A DNA stretch of 20,000 nucleotides from Mesostigma viride (taxonomy: Eukaryota > Streptophyta > Mesostigmatophyceae > Mesostigmatales > Mesostigmataceae): the NCBI GenBank assembly GCA_009746045.1, contig RPFO01000670.1:597954-617953 (forward strand). Direction: 5' to 3'. The notes beneath the pieces were generated by a model that was given only the letters and a program-made list of their open reading frames with translations, did no database searches and was not told the origin of the DNA. Both the position numbers and the translations under genes were made by a program. Each line of letters begins with the position of its first letter. Position 1 is the stretch's first letter. Below are positions 9,115 through 18,866 of this stretch, in pieces.

Positions 9115-12100
9115 ATGGAAGTCCATGGTGGCCACGTGCGACACGCACATGCTCTGGCGCCAGCCAGTTCAGGATGTGCCGAAGTCGCGCTTACTACCCG
9201 CGAAGGTCACCGTTTCTACTCTAATAAATTTTTGCTGGCTGAGGCATCCGATTTCTTTAAATGCCTTTTCCTTACAAGCGGGATGGTGGAGACGCGTGAC
9301 GTGGATCGACCCGTTGAGGTATCACTGCGCTGCGTATAAAGATGCTCTTCGCTCGACATCCATGAACATCTGGGGAATTAAATTCTAGCAGTTTTTATTC
9401 GGCATGTGTTTCGTTCACCACTTTGCGTGGTTTGCTGCACAACTCGCCAACTAATGGAACGCCGGACGAAGGGGAGGGGATGTGGGTTTATATCAAGCCG
9501 AATCTCAGCTATGAAATTATCGAACTTTCATAACAATAATAATAATATGCTTGTACAATTATCACACCTCAAGTTTTTTTTCGAGGACGGGTGAGTCAGA
9601 AAGCGGTTCTAAGTAAGAGACTATCTGTAAGACTTGGCCTGAGGCCCTGACACTCGCAATAGTTTAATTGATTGAGATCGACTAAAATTATCCAGAGATT
9701 GCAGTATTTTTTGGTCGGTACATCTCCACGGTCCCCCCTCGCATCGCCTTCCCTGGTGATGGATAGTAGCTTTACCGGCTTGGTATAGAAATTCCTTGCG
9801 CCCACACCCACAGCTACTCTGCCGTCGCTACTAGAAGTCACATGGTGTCAGCTGTGACAACTAGTCACAATTGACTACTTTGAACCACATGCGCACGCAT
9901 GACACCTTGCCCCTGCATTCGAAAGGGGTGCCCGCTGTCAAAACAGTTTCGCATGTATCGAACAAGCTGTCATTACTTGATGCAAGGCTGGCATGTTCTT
10001 TTGTTATGGTCGACCCATGCTTCCAGATCCGCCTCCCCGACCGGCTGGACGCAGGCGTGTTTGTGCGCGCGTTCCGCCCCCTGCTCCTCCCTGGCAGCCT
10101 CCCGCACCCACACCCTCCGTCTCCCTATCGCCCATGTGGGGGAGGGGAGGCAACTTGCCAAGGCGTCGTGCTGACAGATGCCAGCAACAAGCATGGAAGC
10201 ACCATCGAAGGCCCGGCATGTGGCCTGGGTGCGCCACCTGACATGACAGCTAACGTGTGTGGTCTGGGCAAAGAGCTGGTGTCGTGGGTGGTCTGCTGGT
10301 CCCTGGCGGATCAGCTGCTGCTGCCATCTGTCACCGACCGCTGCCGCGACGCCCTCACAACGCGCATTCAGGAGGGAAACTGTGCGGACCTCCTCCAGGC
10401 CGCAGAGGTGAGGGCTGTTAGCCGTGATGTGGCTGCGTCAGGTGGCCCTCACCCTTTTAGGAGTGATGGGGCTACGTCAGGTTGCCCTTAATCTTTTAGG
10501 AGTGATGTGACTGCGTCAAGTCGCCCACACCCTTTTAGGAGTGATGTGGCTACGTCAGGTTGCCCTCACGCTTTACGAGTGATGTGGCTGCGACAGGTTC
10601 CCCCAGGTGGGGGCTGTAGCGGCTGATGTGGCTGGATAGTCGATGATGCGGGAGGGAGGAGGTGAGGGGGGGGAGGTGAGGGCGGTGGAAACGCTCCGCG
10701 AACAGGCCTCGCGGTCACTATAATGTGGCAAAGTGTCGCGGTCATTATGATGTGGCAATCTGTCGCGGTCACTATAATGTGGCAAACTGTCGTGGTCACT
10801 ATGGTGTGGCAATCTGTCGCGGTCACTATCATGTGGCAAACTGTCGCCGTCACTATGATATGGCAATCTGCCGCGGTCACTGTGGTGTGGCAACGGGTCA
10901 CGGTCACTATGATGTGGCAATCTGTCCACGCACAGTCACTGGGGGCCCCACGTGCGCTCCACTGTCCTTTTCTGAAATGTACAACTGCATGTGCCTTTTG
11001 TCCAGCATGCAAGTTTCTGCCAGGGTGGGCATGCCATACCCCTCCCATGTTCTCCCATGTTTACGCAAGCAAGCACTGGCCCATGCGCGGTGGGTGTGCT
11101 GCCACCTGCGCTGTTGCCTCTGCCGTCACGTGCCCAACTTGCGTCTGCCTCCAAGCGTATGGTCATGTCACATCTGTTGAGCTGCCGCAGCCCCATCCCA
11201 AGGTGCCAACTTCGGAAGGGAACATGACTATTATCATGTGTGTGTGTGGGTAACTGGGTATGTACGTGTCGGCATGTGCATGTGTGCCGGCTGCCTTGTG
11301 TGTGACATCCATTAGCAGGTGTTCTGCCTGCCCAGCCTTCGCCATGCGGTGCATGACTGGATGTGTGATCACTTTGAGGTGCTGGTCGCCGACACCAACT
11401 GTTTCTGCCACATGCCACCTGGGGACCTGGCATCCGTGCTTATGCGCGACGACCTGGCACTGCTCCGCCCCGAGTCGGCCGTGCTGTCGGTGGTCACCCA
11501 GTACCTGCTGGCAAACCCGGCCTGCACCCTGGACGATGAACTTGCCCTCCTGGGATGCGTGCGTTACCCCCTGGTGGACACCCTGGAGTTGATCCAGGTG
11601 GGGGTGCGCCTGCGGTCGCTGGGGGGCAGTGCCGCCATGCCTGCACTGTCGCCACCACCCAGCTTGCATGGCTGCGTTGAAGATCTCACAGCGCCATGTG
11701 GTGGTGTCTCGGCATGGCAGCGCGGGGCCACCGCGGTTGGCTTCCCTGGGAACACAGAGGAACCCGCGGCCGCTGGCGCAGCGGGTGTGTGTGCCGTGGA
11801 TGACCCCCACTGTGTTGCCACGTCCACCATGCAGCCAAGCAACGGTGAGGTCGCCCCGTGTGGCTGGGCGGGCATAATGCTGCATACGGTCACCGATGTG
11901 TTGAGGCAGCGTGGGGTTGCTTGCTGGGACGCATGCATACCCCTTATGACGCGCACGGCTCCCTTGGCCATGGGGCCGGCACCTGCTACAACAGCACCAT
12001 TTGAGTTGCCCATGTCTACCCTCGCACAGCAGGTAGGGCAAACCCCGATGCCTGATGCCGTCACCATGCCGGTGGCGGCGGGTGCGATCGAGCACGTCTC

Positions 12101-14727
12101 CGAGTGGGACAGTTCTGTCAACAGCTGCAGCGACAACACGGCGTGCGCACACGTGGCATGTGCCAGCACTACACCGGGCCAGCAGAGGGATGCGGGCGAT
12201 GCAAGCCGCGAGCGTGCCACTAGTGCCCCACCGGCCAATGGCTGCCTGGCCGGTGACGTCGCCGGCATCCAGCCAGCGGAGCTTGCTAGCGGGGGCGCTG
12301 GCAGCTCACTTGCATCCGGCACTGGTGGCGGCCATGCCATGACGTCCTTCTTGCACTTGCAGCCGTACCACTTCAGTGCGCGGCGGCCAAGGCAGCGGGG
12401 GACGTTGCGGCTGACGGTGGATGTCTGGGGGGCGGCCAGGGAGGTGGCCAGCAGCACATATCTGCTGGGGGGGTGCAGCTGGTACGTGTGCGCAGGGGCA
12501 TTTCTGGCTGTGACAAGCGCGTGGTATCCCTTGTACAGTGTATCCGTGTTATCCTTGTATGTGGGGGGGAAATGTGTTATCCTTGTATGTGTGGGGGAAA
12601 GCAAGAAAAGGTTTTTGTTGCCCAGGAGGTTCCGCCTCCTGGGGGCCCACCATGAGGCAGGCTGATCTGTTTGTGATCAATAACACTGCTTCTTGTCACG
12701 GTAGCCATCGCCTGTGTCTTGGTGAAGGATTATTTTTCTTGTTGCAGGTAATTCTCGCAGGCTTCCCTTCTTGGGCATGGAACATCTTGCTGCTTAGTTT
12801 GAGGGGGACAGTTTGTGCTCCTTAATGCGTTGTATCAATGCAGGGAATATGCCTCGTACAGCAGAGGAATGGCCATGTTTCGTTGTCTTTTTCCGTATCC
12901 TACATTTCTGGTTTGCCACAGGATGGTGCCAGGTCCCAGTGACACGAGCTGGATGTTTGTGTGCCAACGCTGTGATTATATCAGGCTGTGTGACCATGGG
13001 GTGGACTGATGTGTGTGCCTTGAGAGGCCAAACATGGCCTAACACTTCAACACCTGCCTGATGCACTGCATGCCACTGGTGCCCACGACCCACACTTACA
13101 CCCTGACCTGCCATTGACCATGCAGGCAGCTGGTGGCGTACCCGCGTGGCCACGCCAGTGCCGCGGGCAAGTATGTCAGCCTATTCCTGCGCTGCGTGTC
13201 GACAAGTCATGCGTCCAAAAGTCATGCGTCGACAAGTCACGCGTCGCCGCGGTGTGCGGGCCCATGCCAGCCGTGCTGCGCGCCGTCACCCCACGATATC
13301 TGCAGGCGCGGACGCCGCTCGTCGTGGGAAGGGCCGACGCGGGCTGGTTGGGCTGCCCACGCCTCTGTGCCGTCCTCTTCTTTTCCTGTTGGCATGTCGG
13401 GCCCTGATCCCTCACCATCTCCGGCAATGCTTGCGTCTGCGCCTGCGGCCCTCAGGCATGACGCCTGCTGCCGGTGCGGTGTGGCAGGTGGCAGCAACAA
13501 CTCCCTTGGTCTTCTTGGCAGCCCACCGATGGTGGCGCGGCATGACATGCGATACGGCCGCCATGTGCGATACGCCTTCACCATAATGGCACTGCCCGCA
13601 TCACAACAGTTGCCACCATTGCAATCGTCACTGGCGTCGGAAGGGTTATGTCCAGCACCGTCCTCATCAATGGTGTACAGCACTGACCAGGCAGGCGCTC
13701 CGAGCCAAGCTGAGGCGGACAAAGGACCCTGCCTGATCCCAGGTGGCTCCATGGGTCCTCTAATGCCCGTGTTGCGGCAAGGTGAGTGCTGGTCACTGTA
13801 TCTCTTACCTCAGTAGGGTCGGCTGGGTTGGGCGGTGGGGTCCACATTTGCTCTTGAAGTCCTCATAGCAGGGTCAGACTGGCATATAGCCGCGCATCAG
13901 GAGCAAGAGCCGCCTTACGAACTATGTGCCCTCTAAACATGCGCATAGTGAGGATGGTTGGCCATTGTCAGCGCACACGTGCCAGCAGGCAAGAGATGGC
14001 AGCTTATTTTTCTCCACCTCCCACCCAGGTGAATGCTGCCAGCAGATGCCCATTTTCCCTTCTTTCTCCTCGATGCCTGCCGAACAGGCATGCGTGCCGC
14101 TTTGCACATCAGATCTGTTGTACTGCTTTTCCAGGAGCTATCTTCCAGCACTCCTATGTGCAGCCTAGTGCTCAGGTTTGTGGCCCAATCCACTTCCTTT
14201 GAAATGCTGTGATAGCGAGCTTGAATGCATGCTTGTCATGCTGCCGACCTTGTTGGCCACACTGGAGTGCTTCAGCAGAGATTTTGCCTTATGTTTTTCT
14301 AGTCTGTGGTGGGTTTCATACTAGCCCCTGGAGCTGGTATGTTGTCATTGGTTGAAGAGCATTGGTTCCAGAGTTTGATTGCTCTGGGGCTTTAGCCAGT
14401 TGAGGGATATCTGTCCACTGAAGTTGGTGGCTGGGGAAACTTGTGTGATGCATTTTCCACATCTTCGTGTACTCCGGGCAGGTTTCAAGGTCTGAATGCT
14501 CCGTGTGGACACCTAAGCAGCCCCCGTTTGCGCTGACATGTCACTGCAAATGCTTGGCCTCCCCTTACTGCCACCTTTCCCTTCATCCAGAGGACCACGC
14601 GTGGTTCATTCCCACGCTGGCGGACGAGTGGGGCTTCCGCAACTTCGTGCCGCTGTGTGATGTGCCCAAGTATGCCATTCGTGGCCGCCTGCTGGTGGAC
14701 GTGGACGTGTTTGTGGAGACGACTTGA
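9115..14727 (+). CDS. BTB-BACK-MATH domain protein, probable CUL3 ubiquitin ligase adaptor, five exons
   Basis: Proposed exons are 9115-9318, 10027-10407, 11319-12481, 13126-13781 and 14591-14727. All introns are GT-AG, phases agree, and the product is 846 residues. BTB begins at about residue 22 (AEVALTTREGHRFYSNKFLL, then DFFKCLF) and continues in exon 2 (IRLPDRLDAGVFVRAF, then WSLADQLLLPSVTDRC) after an insert of about 60 residues. BACK opens exon 3 (LRHAVHDWMCDHFEVL, then LMRDDLALLRPESAVL). An Ala/Ser/Thr-rich linker of roughly 250 residues follows. MATH is split: YLLGGCSW joins QLVAYPRGH and KYVSLFL across intron 3, RYAFTIMAL follows a long insert, and ADEWGFRNFVPL and LLVDVDVFVE close the protein. 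BTB binds CUL3 and MATH usually binds substrate, so a substrate adaptor role is inferred. The start is the first in-frame ATG before the BTB fold; an upstream exon is possible. Exon 4 between the MATH pieces is the least certain part. Confidence 0.78.
10415..10605 (+). repeat. 39-bp minisatellite in intron 2 of the BTB gene
   Basis: Five copies of a unit containing GTGATGTGGCTACGTCAGG and CCCTTTTAGGA begin at about 10424, 10463, 10502, 10541 and 10579 (the last step is 38 bp). A sixth decayed partial copy follows near 10620. Confidence 0.93.
10708..10928 (+). repeat. 27-bp minisatellite with alternating unit types in intron 2 of the BTB gene
   Basis: About eight copies of a 27-bp unit place GTGGCA (once ATGGCA) at 10725, 10752, 10779, 10806, 10833, 10860, 10887 and 10914, exactly 27 bp apart. 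Units with AATCTG alternate with units that mostly have AAACTG, so the true period is 54 bp. Because 27 is divisible by three, frames stay open through it on both strands. These are not genes, since the array lies between two in-phase splice sites. Confidence 0.95.
13198..13242 (+). repeat. 15-bp coding tandem repeat in exon 4 of the BTB gene
   Basis: Three 15-bp units (consensus GTCGACAAGTCATGC) encode STSHA, SKSHA and STSHA. They directly follow the MATH strand KYVSLFLRC, at the point where a long insert interrupts the domain. Confidence 0.85.
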
Positions 14728-15126
14728 GTGGATCCTCAGGCTGCAGATGCCTGGAGCGTCAGCCACGCATGCAGCCAGATTGGCCTGCATAGGGGGCTTT
14801 GCCAGTGGCAGCGACATGTCTCAAATCCATGTACATAAGTGCACGCCAGTGCGTACTTGCTTACTTAGAAGTGTGCCAGAGATAACCAGGTAGGCCCTGA
14901 GGCCTGCTGTCAGGCAGGTGTACTCACGTGTTACAGTAGGTATCTAGAATGCTCAATCCATGACAGTGGATATAGCACATCACTGTATTGTACGTCACAA
15001 ACATATGTATGAGTCCAATTAAAGTTCCGCAGCACTTCAATGCTCTAGCGCGACCTTGGTCGGACCCATGTATAGCGTTGTACAATATATGATACTACGT
15101 ACTGCCCATGAGCTGTATCAAAGACT
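14728..15126. other. Intergenic stretch 3' of the BTB gene
   Basis: This would hold the 3' UTR of the BTB gene. I find no TGTAA signal on the plus strand; an AATTAAA at 15017-15023 could act as a polyadenylation signal but is 290 bp past the stop. No other gene is recognised. Confidence 0.35.
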
Positions 15127-15355
15127 GACAACCAGCGCAGGCCAGAAATCGATCGGGAAGAATCCGGACCATGGTAGCTCGAGCCTGATGTTCTCTTATC
15201 CGCGTTTGTCGAGTCTAGTTCAGGATGATGGATCGAAAAATGGAGGTGGATATCAAAGAGACAACCAGCGCAGGCCAGAAATCGGGAGAATCCGGACCAT
15301 GGTAGCTCGAGCCTGCCGTTATCTTTTCCGCGTTTTCGAGTCGTTCAGGATGATG
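15127..15355 (+). repeat. Two tandem copies of a dispersed repeat of about 100 bp
   Basis: Copy one is about 15127-15230 and copy two about 15260-15355. Both begin GACAACCAGCGCAGGCCAG, share CCGGACCATGGTAGCTCGAG, and end CAGGATGATG, with small indels between. A third, partial copy in reverse orientation is at 4389-4429. No open frame of known type is inside. Confidence 0.85.
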
Positions 15356-15809
15356 AAGATGAATGGTGATGGAAATGTGTATCCTTGTGCATTGAAATTA
15401 TGGCTGGCTTACGTGTGGAGCGACTAGATGACCTAGACGGTGGGGCCGGAAACAGCATGCTTGATCAGGGCGTGTGTTTCTAGCCTAACTGGCCGGGAGT
15501 GTCTAGTGGTGAGCACCATTGCTGCGATCGCTCTCCCACCATTTACGAGGAAATACCCGCAAATGGAAAACCACTGAAAAGGTCTAGCTAGTCAGTCATC
15601 ACGTTAGCCATGCCATGATTCCAAACGTCCAAGAACTGCACACGGTGCAAAGGCAAAAAGCCGGAGGACAGCACTTTCAAATGTGCGGCGGGAACCAAAA
15701 GCCCGCGGATGCCAGAAAACATCGTGTTGCGGCAGCGACGCGACGATGTGGACAACGAATCCAGTGCCAAGCTCGGAACGGCCGCAAAGGAGATCTGGCA
15801 TCACAGGGT
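15356..15809. other. Stretch between the dispersed repeat and the Penelope-like ORF
   Basis: The part nearest 15809 should be the 3' UTR of the Penelope-like element, which is transcribed leftward. Its end is not marked by any tail or target-site repeat that I can see. A minus-strand frame of 103 codons at 15604-15915 overlaps the element in another frame and has no recognisable motif. Confidence 0.4.
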
Positions 15810-18800
15810 TCAGATGTGCGGAGATACTATGCGATCCAGCCGGTCCACGACCTGTTTGTAGAGCTTGTGCCAAGGGGCAGCACCGAACAGATGTGGGTGA
15901 CGTTGCAAAAAACATCGGACTTGACGGAGCATAATGGCTCGGTCATAGTCTTTGACCAATAAACGCTGCAAGAGTTCAACAAGAGTCGTGATGAAATCAA
16001 CACGATAAGAACAAAGACGGGAAAAACGATGTAACTGAGAAAGAACAACACCATATTTTGCTGTGTGGGAAAGGAGACTGTGAATATCGGGGTAACGAAT
16101 AAAAGGAATTTGCTGGTATTTAGGATCCTTGCGCTTATCATAGACAGCCGTACGCCAGCCCTTCTTGTTATGGGTAATGTTAAGATCGAGGTAATTGCAA
16201 TGAGTATCCTCCGACGTGAGCTTTAATGTGAGGGACGCTTGCGGGTAGATGCCAGGCAGACCAGCGGTGATATACAAATGGGTTGCGAAATCAGGGTTGT
16301 CGAAAGCGATGACATCATCAATGTATCGACATGTATGGATAAAACGCCTGATGAGAACATCATCGTTTGAGGCAATGAGATTCTCCATGAATGCAAGCTC
16401 ATAAGTGTATAGATAGAGGTTTGCAAGGAGCCCGGCACAGTTAGTGCCCATAGGGATGCCGATAGCTTGTTGGTATACATTGCCCGCAAAACAGATGAAG
16501 GTGTTATCAACAAGATAAGAGATCCAATGGACAAGGTCAGCCTTCGTGATAATATAATTATAACCATCCCGCACGATAGCACCTGCCGCGATCCCTGAGA
16601 GCCACGTTGCCGTGGGCTTGGTCTGAGAAACACGCACGTGCAGGTGGTTGCGCCCGTGAGGCCTACGTGCATACAGACGAGTAAGGAGGCTATCTAAACG
16701 AGCTTTCAAATCGTGCAAATCTAGTGTGGTATATAGAGTGGTGAAATCATAGGTGGCTATGGGCATAGGTATACGTTTCTCTGCTGCTGTCTTAGAACGG
16801 CTAAGGGCGGCAAGGCGTAGGCGTACTTGGGCTGAGTCTATGACGATCCAACTACCAGCGCATTCATACCCGGCATTCGACAGCACCTCCACCCATAATG
16901 CATTGGCTTCGGGGAGAAGAGCATTCAAAGCATGGCAGATGAGTTTCGAGAGAGGCATCAGTGGGGCTGAATGCGACGCAGCAATGGTGCGCAAAGCAAC
17001 AGGAGTTTTGTGCAGCTTAAGAGTGAGATACAGATATGGGAACGTAGTGGTGGTGGCGCGTCGCTGCCGCTTAAGGAATGCCCGAGCAAAAATGTTTTGG
17101 CTGTGCAGAAAAGCCCGATGAGCAGCAGTGATACTGGCGGTGGACTGTGCACGCTGAACATAGGTAGGGCTGGACGCCAACTCGTGTTGCAAAGTAGCAA
17201 GGTAGTGCTTCTTGCATATGAAAGCAAAGTTGTTGGCACTCTTGTCAACACACGTGATGATAAAGTCCTGCTTGAAGTGGTCAAGAAGTGCTTTATCTGT
17301 GGTGTTGAGCCAGGTGGTGCGGTGGACCTGCTGGAGACGGTAATCAAGCCTGGTGAGACGTGCATTGCATTCGTGAATGACGGCGCGAAACCACGGTTCC
17401 ATGGCAAGGGGAGCAAGCTGTAGGTCCGTGCTCATGGCATTGCAGAATTTGCGCAGTGATGTGGAGAGCAGTGCATTCACCTCTTTGGCACACGTGCGCT
17501 GGACCCACGGCCGAAACTTGGTGCCTTTGGCAAAAAGGTCTACAAGCGTGTGGCTCGGCAGGATGCTGAGGTCAGCGGTCATGACGTGCTGTGAGGTGGG
17601 ATCAAGGTACTTGAAATACCGTTGTTGTTGGCAGGGGCAGGGCCCTGCCAAGATGGTGGCCAGCTCGGTGGGCGTTGTATCGCGGCTGACCTTCCCGTTG
17701 CTGAAAACCATTTGTCCCAAGGTGGGAGAGTAATGCCAGGCGGCAATGGGAGTGCCGAAAGTGTTGCGCACCACGAGCGGCATCGCAGCCTGCACTTGCG
17801 GCAAATGCAGAATGTGTGGCAAACACAGCTCATCCATCGCAGCATGAATGAAAGGTGAGATCAGCAAACGGCGCGGACGCAGTGCATCTGCATTCCCATT
17901 GACACGGTGCCGAATGATACGTGAGAGAAGGCCTCGCAGACTAGTGGCATGGGAGCGGGGGACTTGCAGATCAGCTGGGGAGCACGACCCGACGGCAATG
18001 TGTAAGCTGGTAAGCTTCTTCAAGCTGCAGGCTTCGAGATAGGATGCATGAAAGTTGCCGCGTTGCATAAGCCGAGACATGTGACGTAAGCAGCGGAGAC
18101 TGGTGGAGTAAAGGGAAGGATCGGTGGACACATGTGTGGAAGGTGGAGGGGCCGGGGTGACGCTGGGGGGATAGGGGCGATATGGGTGGAGATTGTGCTT
18201 CAGACGCCAGGCACGGATGAACATAAGAGGGCGGGGACGGAGGGGAGGCGGGCGGCGGCGAGACCGAGCTTTGAAACTCTTGCCTTCAATGCAAAAACCG
18301 TGGGGCAGAAATGCATGTAACATTCGTTTCCAAAACGTTTCCCGATGCCCTGCGGCTTTGCGAAAAGCGGCGCCGGTAAAGGTGCCGGGGACATGTTCCA
18401 AGGGGACGACTCGCCAATCCCACCACCCGTATTGGGCCATGGCGCCATGTAGGGGGGTGTCGTCGTTGGCGGCAGGGCGGCCAATATGAAGGCGGCGTGC
18501 CGCTCGGACATGTTCCTGAAAACGCGTCCAGGCATCCCGTTGCGTCTGGCCAACGTAGATACGCTGAGGGTACCTGCGGTTGTAAATGGCATAAATGACG
18601 CGATGGGTGCTTACGGGGTGTGGGCGAGTGGAGTTGGTAAGCGACAAATGCGTGCGCTGTAAGCGCCGGAGGCGACGTAGAGTATGGTCATCCTTGCAGT
18701 GATGGTTATGGCGCGTGTTGATGCGACAACGCTTCCGCCATGCCTGTGAGGAGATACGATAGGGGAACTGCCGAGAAATAGCAGTGTACTTCCGGTAATC

Positions 18801-18866
18801 AATGCCACTGGATTGCCGTATTCTGTGGAGGGTAAGAGCATGCCAGAAAGTCATAAGGTGTTTCAT
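15810..18866 (-). CDS. Penelope-like retroelement ORF: N-terminal GIY-YIG nuclease plus reverse transcriptase, intact
   Basis: This 1,018-codon ORF has no internal stop. An N-terminal GIY-YIG endonuclease is visible: VIYAIYN at 90-96, IYVGQT at 103-108, R115 and H119 in TRFQEH, and a candidate catalytic E176 in ETFWKRM. A basic, proline-rich linker follows. CPC lies at 410-412. The reverse transcriptase runs from about 440: KGTKFRPW (RT0-like); CVDKSANNF at 539-547; KLHKTP at 617-622; motif A YDFTTLY with D707; motif B QAIGIPMGTN at 800-809; motif C YIDD at 848-851; YLDLNI at 892-897. All three catalytic aspartates are present. Canonical Penelope elements carry the nuclease C-terminally. The nuclease-first layout is that of the Chlamys (green algae and protists) and Naiad (animals) group. 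The protein would nick target DNA and copy its RNA. The start is the first ATG of the frame. Confidence 0.93.
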   Translation of the reverse strand: MKHLMTFWHALTLHRIRQSSGIDYRKYTAISRQFPYRISSQAWRKRCRINTRHNHHCKDDHTLRRLRRLQRTHLSLTNSTRPHPVSTHRVIYAIYNRRYPQRIYVGQTQRDAWTRFQEHVRAARRLHIGRPAANDDTPLHGAMAQYGWWDWRVVPLEHVPGTFTGAAFRKAAGHRETFWKRMLHAFLPHGFCIEGKSFKARSRRRPPPLRPRPLMFIRAWRLKHNLHPYRPYPPSVTPAPPPSTHVSTDPSLYSTSLRCLRHMSRLMQRGNFHASYLEACSLKKLTSLHIAVGSCSPADLQVPRSHATSLRGLLSRIIRHRVNGNADALRPRRLLISPFIHAAMDELCLPHILHLPQVQAAMPLVVRNTFGTPIAAWHYSPTLGQMVFSNGKVSRDTTPTELATILAGPCPCQQQRYFKYLDPTSQHVMTADLSILPSHTLVDLFAKGTKFRPWVQRTCAKEVNALLSTSLRKFCNAMSTDLQLAPLAMEPWFRAVIHECNARLTRLDYRLQQVHRTTWLNTTDKALLDHFKQDFIITCVDKSANNFAFICKKHYLATLQHELASSPTYVQRAQSTASITAAHRAFLHSQNIFARAFLKRQRRATTTTFPYLYLTLKLHKTPVALRTIAASHSAPLMPLSKLICHALNALLPEANALWVEVLSNAGYECAGSWIVIDSAQVRLRLAALSRSKTAAEKRIPMPIATYDFTTLYTTLDLHDLKARLDSLLTRLYARRPHGRNHLHVRVSQTKPTATWLSGIAAGAIVRDGYNYIITKADLVHWISYLVDNTFICFAGNVYQQAIGIPMGTNCAGLLANLYLYTYELAFMENLIASNDDVLIRRFIHTCRYIDDVIAFDNPDFATHLYITAGLPGIYPQASLTLKLTSEDTHCNYLDLNITHNKKGWRTAVYDKRKDPKYQQIPFIRYPDIHSLLSHTAKYGVVLSQLHRFSRLCSYRVDFITTLVELLQRLLVKDYDRAIMLRQVRCFLQRHPHLFGAAPWHKLYKQVVDRLDRIVSPHI
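15810..18866 (-). mobile_element. Penelope-like retrotransposon, Chlamys-type, coding part (ends not defined)
   Basis: The element must extend beyond the ORF on both sides, but I find no terminal repeats, target-site duplication or hammerhead ribozyme to mark its limits. A diverged relative of its 3' coding end lies at 255-530 in the same orientation, so the family has inserted here at least twice. Confidence 0.85.

Noticed and set aside
10415-10928. Possible CRISPR array
   Set aside because: The repeats are head-to-tail without unique spacers and lie in a eukaryotic intron.
10566-11048. Minus-strand frame of 160 codons with nine-residue Cys/His repeats
   Set aside because: It translates the 27-bp minisatellite inside an intron. 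A 27-bp unit keeps all frames open, and there is no recognisable domain outside it.
11564-12604. Minus-strand frame of 346 codons
   Set aside because: It is opposite exon 3 of the BTB gene. The plus strand has BACK and MATH motifs; the minus frame is GC-driven.
14135-14175. Alternative extra exon between exons 4 and 5 of the BTB gene, followed by an exon starting at 14482
   Set aside because: The phases would also fit, but the added residues do not resemble a MATH strand. Direct splicing of 13781 to 14591 is simpler, has a good CCTTCATCCAG acceptor, and RYAFTIMAL in exon 4 already supplies the missing strand.
15502-15550. tRNA-like sequence (GTCTAGTGGTGAGCAC resembles an A box)
   Set aside because: No B box follows and no cloverleaf can be drawn; only an outer GGGAG/CTCCC stem is present.
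16360-16395. CTGATGAG followed by a short hairpin, resembling a hammerhead core
   Set aside because: The GAAA strand is missing, and the sequence is antisense to the reverse transcriptase coding region. Other candidates near 5925, 15425 and 19800 also fail the core consensus.
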